Shown one piece after another: positions 10,908 to 21,850 of a stretch of DNA of 64,000 nt; position 1 is the stretch's first letter, and each line of letters opens with the position of its first letter. The position numbers were made by a program, and so were the translations under genes. The notes under the pieces were generated by a model that was given only the letters and a program-made list of their open reading frames with translations, made no database searches and was not told the origin of the DNA. Source of the DNA: Oreohelix idahoensis (taxonomy: Eukaryota > Mollusca > Gastropoda > Stylommatophora > Oreohelicidae); assembly GCA_024509875.1 (NCBI GenBank), contig JAMPIV010009922.1, forward strand, positions 328,501 to 392,500, read 5' to 3'.

Positions 10908-11655
10908 GAGGAGCCGCGGTAGCATAGTGGTTAGTGCACTGGCTTCCTAGCTCAGTGGTCTATGGTTCGATCCCCAGATGAGGTGGGATTGTTTTAGGCC
11001 ACAAACGGCTCCTGGGTCGACCCAGCCCCAACTGGGTACCAGAGCAACTCACCCCTAGTGTGCCGACGGTCAAGAAAATATGGGCCTAACACCATCATCA
11101 TCATCATGTAGCATATCCTTTGCAGAACGTCGCTCGTATCACAGCCCGCCTGAAAGACTCTCGATCTCTAGCCAGCCCTCCTGCCTCCTCCATTGTCATG
11201 TTCAAGGTGTCTTCAATGTCCTGTGTCCACCGTCGTCTTGGTCGGCCCCTGCCTCGCCTTCCAGGTACCATACCCTCCATCACTGCTCTCTCTAAGCCAC
11301 TATGACGTTTAATGTGACCAAAATATTTCAGTTTCCGGGACATGATATTGTTTATGAGCCAGTTTTCCTCGATGTTCAGGTCGTGTAGGATGTCTATATT
11401 TTGTTTCTTCTTGGTCCAAGATATTCTGAGAATTTTTCTGTAACACTTTGCTTCGAAAGATTCGATTTTTTTTTTTCTTTAATGTTTGAGTAATGGTCCA
11501 TGATTCACATCCATATGTTGCTACCGGAAAAATGCACGTTCTCAGAAGTTTTACTTTTATTAATTTGCTGGTGTTATGCCATAGGTTCTTCATTTTATAA
11601 GCTTAACACCATATTCCCAATATGCCTCAATGGGCGTGTAACGGGATCCTTTACC
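10908..11655 (+). mobile_element. tRNA-headed SINE, family B, split by a LINE insertion
   Basis: The head (10911-10977) contains AGCATAGTGGTTAG and a clear B box GGTTCGATCCC near 10964. A core CGGCTCCTGGGTC/GACCCAGC/TGGGTACC follows near 11007-11040, shared with SINE family A. The 3' part stops at 11095 and resumes at 11604 (TTCCCAATATGCC ... GGGATCCTTTACC), with a LINE fragment between. A second copy at 29256-29515 keeps the same 3' part uninterrupted, which proves the split. This copy also lacks about 38 bp present there after the core. Confidence 0.87.
11096..11603 (-). pseudogene. 5'-truncated LINE inserted in the SINE, ends of RT/C-terminal region
   Basis: Flanked by a 9-bp target duplication TAACACCAT at 11087-11095 and 11604-11612. 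On the minus strand it encodes the post-RT region in two frames (ATYGCESWTITQTL near 11510; LKYFGHIKRHSGL and GRRGRGRPRRRWTQDIE near 11240-11330), typical of LINE C-termini. The 3' end is a GAT/ATG trinucleotide tail at about 11096-11107. The two frames need a frameshift to join, so it is a dead copy. Confidence 0.87.
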
Positions 11656-11704
11656 TTTCCTTTAATAGAACAGAGAAAGATATCTAGTTTAATCAAACAG
11701 AAAT

Positions 11705-11757
<53 letters not shown>

Positions 11758-11775
11758 TCGAGTTTAATATAATAT
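11656..11775. repeat. Continuation of the split minisatellite with (GA)n
   Basis: AACAGAGAAAGATATCTAGTTTAAT units followed by (GA)n at about 11713-11753. It is the right part of the array at 10608-10907. Confidence 0.8.
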
Positions 11776-11784
11776 TAAAAATAG

Positions 11785-13180
11785 CCCCTTCAGTCATAAC
11801 TGACTATGTGAATGCGCCCCTGAGGTGACATCTCTCAGCTGCTTATTTTCCTGGTGCTCCTTTCAACGTTTTCTCCTCTCTTCTGCTTGTTGTGAGAGCT
11901 TCTTTTCGCCCAAACAGAGGTGGCGCCGTAAAAAGCATCGCCACTTGGTGCGATCGGCAGCTTCATCCTCCCAGGTTGCTTGATTTATGTCCAGTGCCCT
12001 CATGTCTCTCTTGCACACATCTTAAAATCTCAGCTGCGGTCGGCCAACTGTTCTTTTGCCATCTGCCAGTTGTCCGTAGAAGATATCTTTCGAGATACGA
12101 CCATCTTCCATGGGAGGACATGGCCAAGCCAGCGTAGTCTTCGCTGTCTTAGCAGTGTATACATGCTTTGAACGCCAGCACGTGACAACACCTCGACATT
12201 TGTCACTTTATCTTTCCACGAAATGCAGAGGATGTGGCGTGGACACCGTAGATGGAAGGTATTGAGCCGTCTTTCTTGTTTTGCATAGGTTGTCCATGTC
12301 TCGCCACCATATATAAGTGTGCTGTTAACACAGGCGTTATATACCGCAGCTTTGGTCTTCATTGTGAGTTTGGAGTTTCCCCAAACACACAATGTAAGGC
12401 GGGCAAAGGTAGCTGCAGCTTTGCCAATGCGGCTGTCAATTTCTGTGTCCAGAGAGAGTTTATCATTGATGGTAGACCCTAGGTATGTGAAGTGGTGCAC
12501 CACTGCCAATTCACAGTTATGGATAGTGAAAACTGGTGTAGCACCCAAATCCTGACTCCGCACATTTATTTTCTTTAGACTTATTGTGAGGCCAAAGTCC
12601 CCGCATGCTTGGGTGAAGCGATTCATCAAGTTCTGAAGCTCCTGTTGGCTTTGAGTGACGACTGCAGCATCATCAGCGAACAACAAGTCTCTTATAGTGA
12701 CCCTTCTGATTTTTGTTTTTGCCTTCAGCCTTGAAAGATTAAACAGACGACCATCTGACCTAGTGTGAAAGCATATTCCTTCAGCTGCATCTCTGAATGC
12801 ATGTTTCAAGAGTAAGGCAAAGAAGATCCCGAAGAGGGTTGGAGCCAGAACGCAGACTTGTTTAACACAACTTCGTATGTCAAAGGCTGTGATGCGCTTC
12901 GAGCATACGTGACTGTTCCCTTCGTGGAATGACTTATCATTTCTAGTAATTTAGCAGGGTAGCCTTTTTTAGGAGGATTTTGAAGAGCCCATTCCTACTA
13001 ACCAGGTAAAATGCCTTTGTGAGGTCTATAAAGGCGATATATAACGGTCCTTTCTGCTCTCTTGATCTTTCCTGAAGAGAAAAGTATATGTCTGTTGTTG
13101 ATCTACCAGCTCGGAATCCACACTGTTGTCGTAAATTTTTAAAGATAGGTCAGAAGATATTTATGGTCCCGTCTGAGCAG
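11785..13180 (-). pseudogene. LINE reverse transcriptase, C-terminal two thirds, 5'-truncated
   Basis: The longest open piece is 12030-12809 (259 codons). It holds the RT catalytic box LLFADDAAVVTQ near its residue 45, then the thumb and C-terminal signature HFTYLGSTI, GGETWTTYAKQERRL and RRLRWLGHVL. Upstream (12810-13180) the same strand keeps degraded RT motifs (complement of aggtctataaaggcgatata, a DLTKAFY-like block). Downstream, 11890-12030 continues the C-terminus in another frame. The protein would prime and copy LINE RNA at a nicked target. It is broken by frameshifts and lacks the endonuclease. Confidence 0.85.
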
Positions 13181-13504
13181 AGGTGATAGTGGTAAATACG
13201 TGAGAATAAAAGGTGTAAGAAATAGATTTTCACGAGGGAATAGTGTAAGAGGAAGATCTGTCTCTGGAGTGAGTAGTTTCTCTAGTCCAGCCTATCTATA
13301 TGACTATATTTTAATATCAGACGACCTTTCTCTCCCTATATGAAATATAAGTTACACTACACACGCCCACGCACACACAATTATGTGACAACAATATGCA
13401 CAAACGTGAAAAACTATGGATAACTGGGTATGGGTCTGACCAACACACTAAGTTAAGTTTAGTTTAGTTTATTATCACTTAAACTTTACAACATCAAACA
13501 TATA
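13181..13504. other. No gene recognised
   Basis: Short spacer between a LINE relic and a minisatellite; no supported feature. Confidence 0.4.
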
Positions 13505-14127
13505 TATCTCTCTTCCATGTTAGTAATCTTGTCATCAATTCTACGTTAGTAATCTTGTCATCAGTTCCATGTTAGTATTCTTGTCATCAGTTCCATGTTA
13601 GTAATCTTGTCATCAGTTCTATGTTAGTAATCTTGTCATGAGTTCCATGTTAGTAATCTTGTTATCAGTTCCATGTTAGTAATCTTGTCATCAGTTCCAT
13701 GTTAGTAATCTTGTCATCAGTTCCATGTTAGTAATCTTGTCATCAGTTCCATGTTAGTAATCTTGTCATCAGTTCCATGTTAGTAATCTTGTCATCAGTT
13801 CCATGTTAGTAATCTTGTCACCAGTTCCATGTTAGTAATCTTGTCATCAGTTCCATGTTAGTAATCTTGACATCAGTTCCATGTTAGTAATCTTGACATC
13901 AGTTCCATGTTAGTAATCTTGTCATCAGTTCCATGTTAGTAATCTTGTCATCAGTTCCATGTTAGTAATCTTGTCATCAGTTCCATGTTAGTAATCTTGT
14001 CACCAGTTCCATGTTAGTAATCTTGTCATCAGTTCCATGTTAGTAATCTTGACATCAGTTCCATGTTAGTAATCTTGACATCAGTTCCATGTTAGTAATC
14101 TTGTCATCAGTTCCATGTTAGCAACTT
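13505..14127. repeat. 26-bp minisatellite, about 24 copies
   Basis: The unit TTCCATGTTAGTAATCTTGTCATCAG recurs head to tail with few substitutions (TCACCAG, TGACATC variants). The variants recur in the same order in two blocks (about 13815-13925 and 13995-14100), suggesting that a multi-unit segment was duplicated. Confidence 0.95.
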
Positions 14128-14407
14128 CAGCCCTTTTATTCTACGCAAGCATTCATTTATAAAAGTCTGTTGCTTTTCTGGTTGTTATTTTTTGTTGTTC
14201 TCCATGTTTCTCAGCCATACAATAGGGCTGACATGAATTGGAAATTCCGATTTTGGGGTTGGGCTTGATTTCTTTTGATCTCTATATATTTCTTAATGCA
14301 ATGAAAGCCCCATATAGCCGTTTGTGCTTTTTTCTTGATATTACTACCTGTCCCTCCAACTGTTGCCAAGGTTGGAGCATGATACTACGTCTTGTAGTGC
14401 TGTTTCT

Positions 14408-14710
14408 TGCAGTATTTCTTCTTCTTCGAAAACTCTCATGCGTCGTCCACTTGAATGTTTTCAAAGAAAGCAGTAGTCAGTTTGATGCTCTTTTAATCTC
14501 CGTAGAGATTTTCTACGAATGGTAACTGGTGTCGGCCATATGCGCTTTCTCTGTTCCGCATATGTTGGGCAACTTTGAAGAAGATGTTCAGCAGTCATTT
14601 TATGGGTGCCACAGTTACACTGATTGATAGTTCCTATCTTTAGCTTGTTGAATAGACGGTATCTCAATCTGTTGTGGCCAGTGCGGAGTCTGAAGATTAT
14701 CACTTGTTCT
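14408..14710 (-). pseudogene. 3' end of an RNase H-type LINE with GAA tail
   Basis: The minus-strand frame 14461-14703 reads FRLRTGHNRLRYRLF, then CNCGTHKMTAEHLLQSCPTY, the same C-terminal domain as at 7077-7447. A TTCTTCTTCTTCG tract at about 14409-14422 is the complement of the GAA-type LINE tail. It is strongly 5'-truncated. Confidence 0.75.
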
Positions 14711-15794
14711 CTTCTGTCGAGCTGGTAGTATGCATCATCTTATGTGTGACCTGGATGCTCTTCATTCCAGTTGTTTCTGTACCTAACTGTGATAAAACTC
14801 TTTTCCGCTTCGAAAGTTACGCTTGCATCAGGCTGAGGTAGATTTCCACCTTCCTTTGTCAATCTTCTAGTACAATCTTGTTATCGTCTCCTCCATTTAT
14901 TTTCATTACCTTAGTTTTCTCCCTGTGTATTTTCATACCAACTTGCTGTGATCTCTTATCAGGTATTTTAATTTTGTCTTGCATCTGATTACGGTTATGA
15001 GACAGAAGTGCTAGGTCATCGGCAAAATGTATGACGTCAAGCTCATTAGTCAGAGTCCATTGGACTGTTAGCTGAGATAGATGTTTTCATAACACAATCT
15101 ACAGCCAATAGGAAGAGAGATGGTGACGAAAGGCATCCCTGTAGCACTCCAGTTCGTACCGTAAACGTTTCTGCAAGCTGTTCTTCGTGGAGAACTCTGC
15201 ATGTCATGTCTTTATAAGATTTCTTTATTAAGTTAATGATCTTCAGGTGGAATCCATAATGCCTCATCAACTTCCAAAGTGATTCTCTGTCCACACTGTC
15301 AAATGTATTTTCATAGTCCACGAATCCAATGTAAAGAGGTGAGTTCCATTCTAGATATTGGTCCACTATTATTCTCAATGTGGCTACCTAATCTGCACAG
15401 GATCTATTTTGCCTAAAATCTACTTATTCATCACTCAGTTGTCTTGTCTATGGAAACTTTTAATCTCTCAAGGATGATAATGTGTAATATTTTTCTCGCA
15501 CTGATAGTAACATTATTCCTATGTAATTTGTGCACTCTTGTAAATCTTCCTTTAACTTAACCAAGTATCCTTCTTTCTGTTCTGCTGGTATTTCCACCCT
15601 CTCCCAAACATTATCAAGTAATATAATATGTCTGCAGAGGTGTCAATATCTGCGTTGGTTACCCCTGCTGGAATGCCATCTGGACCAGCTGCTTTTCATC
15701 TTTTAGAATCTTAATGGCTGTCTTTATTTCCTTTGTTGATCTTTCACAGTTAATTTGTAGCTCTTCTTCTTCTGGCTGGATGTCTGGGAGACAT
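14711..15794 (-). pseudogene. LINE reverse transcriptase fragment
   Basis: The minus-strand frame 15046-15378 contains YIGFVDYENTFDSVDRESLW (RT block with catalytic Asp) and TGVLQGCLSSPSLFLLAVD. Continuing downstream near 14990-15030 is FADDLALLSHNRNQMQDKI, the catalytic DD box, and IHREKTKVM beyond. Gly-to-Leu in the usual VRQGCPLSP block and several stops show decay. It abuts an RNase H-type LINE end of a different family at 14710, so the two are separate insertions or a recombinant. Confidence 0.8.
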
Positions 15795-17975
15795 TCACGC
15801 GTCATTCATTACTTCTGTGGACTTTTTCCATCCATCTCCTCATGCCGAATTCACAATTTCTGTGGACTTTTTCCATCCATCTCCTCATGCCGAATTCACT
15901 ATTTCTGTGGACTTTTTCCATCCATCTCCTCATGCCGAATTCACTATTTTTGTGGACTTTTTCCATCCATCTCCTCATGCTGAATTCACTATTTCTGAGG
16001 ACTTTTTCCATCCGTCTCCTCATGCCGAATTCACTATTTCTGAGGAATTTTTCCATCCATCTCCTCATGCCGAATTCATTATTTCTGTGGACTTTTTCCA
16101 TCCATCTCCTCATGCCGAATTCACTATTTCTGTGGACTTTTTCCATCCATCTCCTCATGCCGAATTCACTATTTCTGAGGACTTTTTCCATCCATCTCCT
16201 CATGCCGAATTCACTATTTCTGTGGACTTTTTCCATCCATCTCCTCATGCCGAATTCACTATTTCTGTGGACTTTTTCCATCCATCTCCTCATGCCGAAT
16301 TCACTATTTCTGAGGACTTTTTCCATCCATCTCCTCATGCCGAATTCACTATTTCTGTGGACTTTTTCCATCATCTCCTCATGCCAAATTCACTATTTCT
16401 GTGGACTTTTTCCATCCATCTCCTCATGCCGAGTTCACAATTTCTGTGGACTTTTTCCATCCATCTCCTCATGCCAAATTCACTATTTCTGTGGACTTTT
16501 TCCATCCATCTCCTCATGCCGAATTCACTATTTTTGTGGACTTTTTCCATCCATCTCCTCATGCCGAATTCACTATTTCTGTGGACTTTTTCCATCCATC
16601 TCCTCATGCCAAATTCACTATTTCTGTGGACTTTTTCCATCCATCTCCTCATGCCGAATTCACTATTTCTGTGGACTTTTTCCATCCATCTCCTCATGCC
16701 GAATTCACTATTTCTGAGGACTTTTTCCATCCATCTCCTCATGCCGAATTCACTATTTCTGTGGACTTTTTCCATCATCTCCTCATGCCAAATTCACTAT
16801 TTCTGTGGACTTTTTCCATCCATCTCCTCATGCCGAGTTCACAATTTCTGTGGACTTTTTCCATCCATCTCCTCATGCCAAATTCACTATTTCTGTGGAC
16901 TTTTTCCATCCATCTCCTCATGCCGAATTCGCTATTTTTGTGGACTTTTTCCATCCATCTCCTCATGCCGAATTCACTATTTCTGTGGACTTTTTCCATC
17001 CATCTCCTCATGCCAAATTCACTATTTCTGTGGACTTTTTCCATCCATCTCCTCATGCCGAATTCACTATTTCTGTGGACTTTTTCCATCCATCTCCTCA
17101 TGCCGAATTCACTATTTCTGAGGACTTTTTCCATCCATCTCCTCATGCCGAATTCACTATTTCTGTGGACTTTTTCCATCATCTCCTCATGCCAAATTCA
17201 CTATTTCTGTGGACTTTTTCCATCCATCTCCTCATGCCGAGTTCACAATTTCTGTGGACTTTTTCCATCCATCTCCTCATGCCAAATTCACTATTTCTGT
17301 GGACTTTTTCCATCCATCTCCTCATGCCGAATTCACTATTTTTGTGGACTTTTTCCATCCATCTCCTCATGCCGAATTCACTATTTCTGTGGACTTTTTC
17401 CATCCATCTCCTCATGCCAAATTCACTATTTTTGTGGACTTTTTCCATCCATCTCCTCATGCCGAATTCACTATTTCTGAGGACTTTTTCCATCCATCTC
17501 CTCATGCCGAATTCACTATTTCTGACGAATTTTTCCATCCATTTCCTCATGCCGAATTCACTATTTCTGTGGATTTTTTCCATCCATCTCCTCATGCCGA
17601 ATTCACTATTTTTGAGGACTTTTTCCATCCATCTCCTCATGCCGAATTCACTATTTCTGTGGACTTTTTCCATCCATCTCCTCATGCCGAATTCACTATT
17701 TTTGTGGACTTTTTCCATCCATCTCCTCATGCCGAATTCACTATTTCTGAGGACTTTTTCCATCCATCTCCTCATGCCGAATTCACTATTTCTGTGGACT
17801 TTTTCCATCATCTCCTCATGCCAAATTCACTATTTCTGTGGACTTTTTCCATCCATCTCCTCATGCCGAATTCACTATTTCTGTGGATTTTTCCATCCAT
17901 CTCCTCATGCCGAATTCACTATTTCTGTGGATTTTTCCATCCATCTCCTCATGCCGAATTCACTATTTCTGGAGA
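15795..17975. repeat. 45-bp satellite, about 48 copies, with a 404-bp higher-order repeat
   Basis: The unit contains TGGACTTTTTCCATCCATCT and CATGCCGAATTC and is 45 bp, so it reads as a 15-residue repeat in any stop-free frame (HAEFTISVDFFHPSP on plus, MRRWMEKVHRNSEFG on minus). At 16370, 16774, 17178 and 17810 one unit loses a C (CCATCATC instead of CCATCCATC), making it 44 bp. The first three spacings are exactly 404 bp (8 x 45 + 44), and variant units (GCCAAATTC, GCCGAGTTC, TCTGAGG) recur in the same order between them. The long overlapping frames here (for example 15817-17121) are products of the repeat, not genes. Confidence 0.96.
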
Positions 17976-18734
17976 CTTCAAGATTGAGATTGTTCGTTTG
18001 TGATCCTGAGTGAACGGGAGACACTCTCACAGTATGTCTGTGCAGTGCTATATTTTGTACCTTCCTGTATCACTGGGACTCATAAAGCAAGTCTTGATAT
18101 GCTCGTGCCTGAGAGAAATGATTAAGGGAATAATGAAATAAATTAACTGAGAGAATGCTGAGAATATTAGACAGTGTTAATATAGAACAAATATGGATAA
18201 TGTCTGAATGGGGAAGGGTTGGGGCGACTGACCTGACATTGGAATGAGTACTGCAATGATAAGGACAGGAACGCAGATGGCGGTGGGTCCTAAATGTAGG
18301 AAGATGGTCTGTAGGAGTTTGTAGACTGCATACAGCTCCACCTGGTGAGTGAGCAGTACTGGAATTGTTACTGTTAGCAACCAGTCATTAGACATCACAA
18401 TTATAATTAACACATGGACACTAGGGAAGGAAGGGGAAAGATTTAAGTAAAATAAAGAGAGGAAGGGGAGAGGTAGCGAGTGTACAGAGTAAAGAAAGAA
18501 AAACATGTAAAGCTACAGTTGTAATATGTAGAAGCCAAAAAAAAGCAGCAGAAACACACAAAGACACAGAAGGTGAAGAAAACCAAGAATACGAATGTGA
18601 TAAACAAAAGGTCAAGAAGAAAATCAAACACAAAAAAAAGGTAGAAAAACCACGCACACACACATAAACACACAAAATAGACGAATAAAGACAATACGTG
18701 TGATATTAAAATGGTGATGTGACACACAATGGTG
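17976..18734. other. No gene recognised; low-complexity purine/pyrimidine-rich tract
   Basis: Frames at 18177-18727 on the minus strand are hydrophobic because of T-rich codons; they carry no known motif and overlap each other in several frames. I see no supported feature. Confidence 0.5.
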
Positions 18735-18859
18735 GTGGTAGTTGTAGTAGCTTTCTCTAATCATAACTAACTATGATGATGATGACGACACGGTTTCTGT
18801 AGTAGATGTAGTCAAAACTAACTATGATGATGATGACGACACGGTGGCTGTAGCAGATG
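18735..18859. repeat. 51-bp minisatellite, left part
   Basis: Copies of the unit GTAGTAGATGTAGTCAAAAC / TAACTATGATGATGATGACG. The array is cut at 18859 by a LINE and resumes at 19431. Confidence 0.88.
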
Positions 18860-19430
18860 CCAAGAAGCTTAATCATTTCCACAGGATTCTCAGGATCAAG
18901 TGGCATGATAGAGTATCTAATTCTGAGGTCCTCAACAGAGCACACATCTCAAGCATCCACACATTGCTGCAGAGGGCCCAAATTAGATGGGCAGGACATG
19001 TTGTTCGCATGCCCGGAAAACGCCTCCCAAAGCAGTTGATGTACAACGAACTCTCTATGGGTAAGCGAACAGTAGGGGGACAAAAGAAACGCTTTAAAGA
19101 CACACTGAAAGCATCGTTGAGCAGCTTCAAAATTGATGTCTCCTCCTGGGAGACTATCGCACATGATCGCTCTGCCTGGCGGACAAACATTACTCAAGGC
19201 GCTCGCATTGCAGAACAGAATTTAGCTGATAAGGCAGAAGGCAAGCGTGCTGCAAGAAAGGTCAGAATGCACAGCAACACTACTATCGACTCTAACCATG
19301 TGTGCCCCGTATCTGGCAGGGCCTGTAGGGCCACAATAGTACTAATTAGCCACATGAGATCACGGCACAGATGTGTCACAACTCAAGTCTGAAGCTGTCG
19401 CCATCTTCGCTTGTGATGAGCAACTATTAT
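18860..19430 (+). pseudogene. 5'-truncated LINE inserted in the 51-bp minisatellite; RT C-terminal region with C2H2 finger
   Basis: Bounded by a 9-bp duplication TAGCAGATG at 18851-18859 and 19431-19439. The open frame (to 19392) starts inside the RT C-terminal region: LNHFHRILRIKWHDRVSN, then HTLLQRAQIRWAGHVVRMP, KRFKDTLKASL and, near its end, a C2H2-type finger CPVSGRACRATIVLISHMRSRH without interruption. These C-terminal regions bind template RNA or target DNA in LINEs. The frame is open through to its own stop, but EN and the RT palm are missing, so the copy cannot move by itself. Confidence 0.9.
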
Positions 19431-19800
19431 TAGCAGATGTAGCCATAACCAACTATGGTGATGATGACAACACGGTGGCTGTAGTAGATGTAGTCAAAAC
19501 TAACTATGGTGATGATGAAGACACGGTGGCTGTAGTAGATGTAGTCAAAACTAACTATGGTGATGATGACAACACGGTGGCTGTAGTAGATGTAGTCAAA
19601 ACTAACTATGGTGATGAGGACGACACGGTGGCTGTAGTAGATGTAGTCAAAACTAACTATGGTGATGATGAAGACACGGTGGCTGTAGTAGATGTAGTCA
19701 AAACTAACTATGGTGATGATGACGACACGGTGGCTGTAGTAGATGTAGTCAAAACTAACTATGGTGATGATGACGACACAGTGGTAGAAGTAGTTGTAGT
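19431..19800. repeat. 51-bp minisatellite, right part, seven copies
   Basis: Seven units of 51 bp read VVDVVKTNYGDDDDTVA in one frame on the plus strand. The frame is open because the unit is a multiple of three and lacks stops; nothing suggests a real protein. Confidence 0.93.
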
Positions 19801-19802
19801 CA

Positions 19803-21140
19803 TAACTTCCTCTTCTTCTTTGATCCTTAGCCGCCAACCGTCAAAGCAGCCAGTGGCCATTACGCCTGGTGGCGTCTTGTAGGGCAACAACAAATTGATT
19901 CCACTTTGCTCGGTCGGCGGCCATCCTTCGTACAGTGCCCCAACTCTGGTTCATTCTTTGCATCTCAGCCTCCACAGTCCTCCGCCAAGTTGTTTTTGGT
20001 CGGCCTCTCTTTCGTTTTCCTTCAGGGGTCCATAGCATAGCTGTTCTTGTGATGGCATCGGGGTCTCTTCTGAGGACATGGCCAACCCAGCTCCAGCGTC
20101 TGCCAGCCATGATGGTGTGCATGTCCTCTTGGTTGCTCCGAGTAAGCAGATCTTGGTTGGTGATGATATTCGGCCAAAAGATTCGGAGAATTTTTCTTAG
20201 GCATGTTGTGTGAAAAGAGGACAATTTCGACATTTCCTTCTCTGTAATTCTCCAGCTCTCCGCGCCATAGAGAAGCACAGAAAGCACACAGCTCTGATAT
20301 AATCCTAATTTTGTGCTTGTGCTGTACTGAGAGGACTTTCAAATGTTGTTTAGACTAAAAAAGGCTGTTCTTGCTTTGTTCATTCTGTTGTTAATGTCTT
20401 TGCTTGCTCCGCCGTCTGGTGTTACTATGCATCCTAGGTATGTGAAGGCATCTGTCTGTTCCAGTTGCTGATTCCTTACTGGTATGGGCTCAGGGTTGCT
20501 CACATTGAGCGTCATGACCTCTGTCTTCTTTAGGTTGATGTTCATGCCCACCTGCTGGCTATACTTATTAAGTCTATCCGTTTTTTCCTGGATGTGTTGA
20601 TGTGAATGTGCTAGCAGTGCAATGTCATCTGCATATTCCAGATCTTCCAATGTAGAAAATGTAGTCTATCTTATTCCTCTTGGATTTCCCTCTGTTGTCT
20701 GGCGCATCACCCAGTCTATGACTGTTAAAAATAGAGTGGTTGATAAGGGGCATCCCTGTCGTACTCCTGTCTTTACTTCAAAGGTTAAGTTGCTCTGCCC
20801 AATGCTGCACGTAAAGTTGGCATAAAGGCTTTTTATGACTGACACTATGCAGCTTGGAATTCCATAAGCCCTCAGTATTTTCCATAAACTGTCCCTATGT
20901 ATACTGTCAAAAGCCTTTTCAAAATCAACGAAATTAATGTACAACTGTCTTCGCCATTCTGAGCACTGCTCTATAATGTTCCTGAGGGTAAATATATGAT
21001 CTACACATCTTCTGTTCTTTCTAAATCCTGCTTGTTCTTTCCTCAGTTTGTGGTCTACTGCTTTCGAGATTCTCTGTATAATTATCCTGCCTAGTATTTT
21101 GCTGGGAACTGAGAGAAGAGTTATTCCTCTCCAATTATTG
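19803..21140 (-). pseudogene. LINE (GAA-tail family), RT to 3' end, broken into three frames
   Basis: On the minus strand, 20666-21205 covers RT blocks NWRGITLLSVPSKILGRI, VDHKLRKEQAGFRKNRR, INFVDFEKAFDSIHRD and VKTGVRQGCPLSTTLF. 20339-20650 has LEYADDIALLAHSHQHIQ and FTYLGCIV; 19841-20287 has VLLYGAESWRITEKEM, RRWSWVGHVLRR and GKRKRGRPKTTWRRTVEAEM. It ends with the palindromic ACGCC..GGCGT module and a GAA tail at 19803-19815 (complement). It is the same family as 43508-44543. The 5' boundary falls near 21140, inside the RNase H of an LTR element (21141-21850), into which it seems to have inserted or recombined. Confidence 0.88.
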
Positions 21141-21850
21141 CCTTCTGATCTGTCTCCAAAAAGAATCTTAATCCCATAAGATATCTCTGGAGTTTGGAGA
21201 AGCAAAGAACAATCGCAAGTAACTCTCTTTCTAAAATCAGATATTTCTGTTCCGTTGGAGTTAATTTTCTACTGACGTATAGGATTGGATGCAAACAACC
21301 ATCGAATTCCTGCATAAGCGTCCCACCGATTCCTGATCCAGAGGCGTCGACTCTAAGGATAAAGGGAAATCGAGCGTCAGGTAATCTCAAAATAGGTGAT
21401 TTGGAAAAACAGGTTTTAAGTATATTTAAAGAAACATCGCAAACATGGGACCAAACAAACCTATTTGGGGAGTTCTTTCTCAACAACGAAGACAGAACTA
21501 AAGTAATTTCCGAAAAATTAGGCAAGAATTTTCTATAGAAACCTACTAAACCTAACAGACTGCGGACCTGTTTTATTGTTTTAGGAATTTCAAGATTCAA
21601 GATTTTAGAGATAATTGAATCTTCAGGTTTAAGAAAACCACCTCCTACCTTACGATCAAGAAAAGAAATGTCAGTGAATCCTATTCTTGTTTTGGATGGT
21701 CTAGCAGTCAGATGATGAAGATGCAAAGTATTCAACAAAGATTGAACTCCAAGAACATGTTCTTCCCAAGATTGATGAAAAAGACAAATTTACCCCAAAG
21801 AGAATCCAACAAGGGCAGATGTTCAGCATAGAATATAGCAATCAAAAGGT
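21141..21850 (-). pseudogene. pol: RT second half and RNase H of the minus-strand LTR element
   Basis: The minus-strand frame 21738-21121 includes LTARPSKTRIGFTDISFL, KQVRSLLGLVGFYRKFLPNF, LRVDASGSGIGGTLMQEF, LHPILYVSRKLTPTEQKY and FFLETDQKAI, i.e. RT connection plus RNase H up to about its third catalytic Asp. Just upstream (21842-21760), a frame carries a mutated catalytic-box region (FYAEHLPLLDSLW in place of the usual YIDDICLFSDSW). RNase H homology stops near 21140 at the LINE boundary. The loss of both Asp of the DD box makes it inactive. Confidence 0.8.

Noticed and set aside
13505..14127. Possible CRISPR-like array
   Set aside because: Units are directly contiguous with no unique spacers; it is a 26-bp minisatellite in a eukaryotic context.
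15817..18013. Long frames of repeated 15-residue motifs on both strands
   Set aside because: They follow from a 45-bp stop-free satellite unit; the frames shift at every 44-bp unit and exist in several phases at once.
18177..18727. Membrane protein genes on the minus strand
   Set aside because: Hydrophobicity comes from T-rich codons in a purine-rich tract; overlapping frames are equally hydrophobic and none has a domain.
19373..19882. Acidic repeat protein (VVDVVKTNYGDDDD)
   Set aside because: Product of a 51-bp minisatellite; it starts in LINE sequence and ends in another LINE tail.
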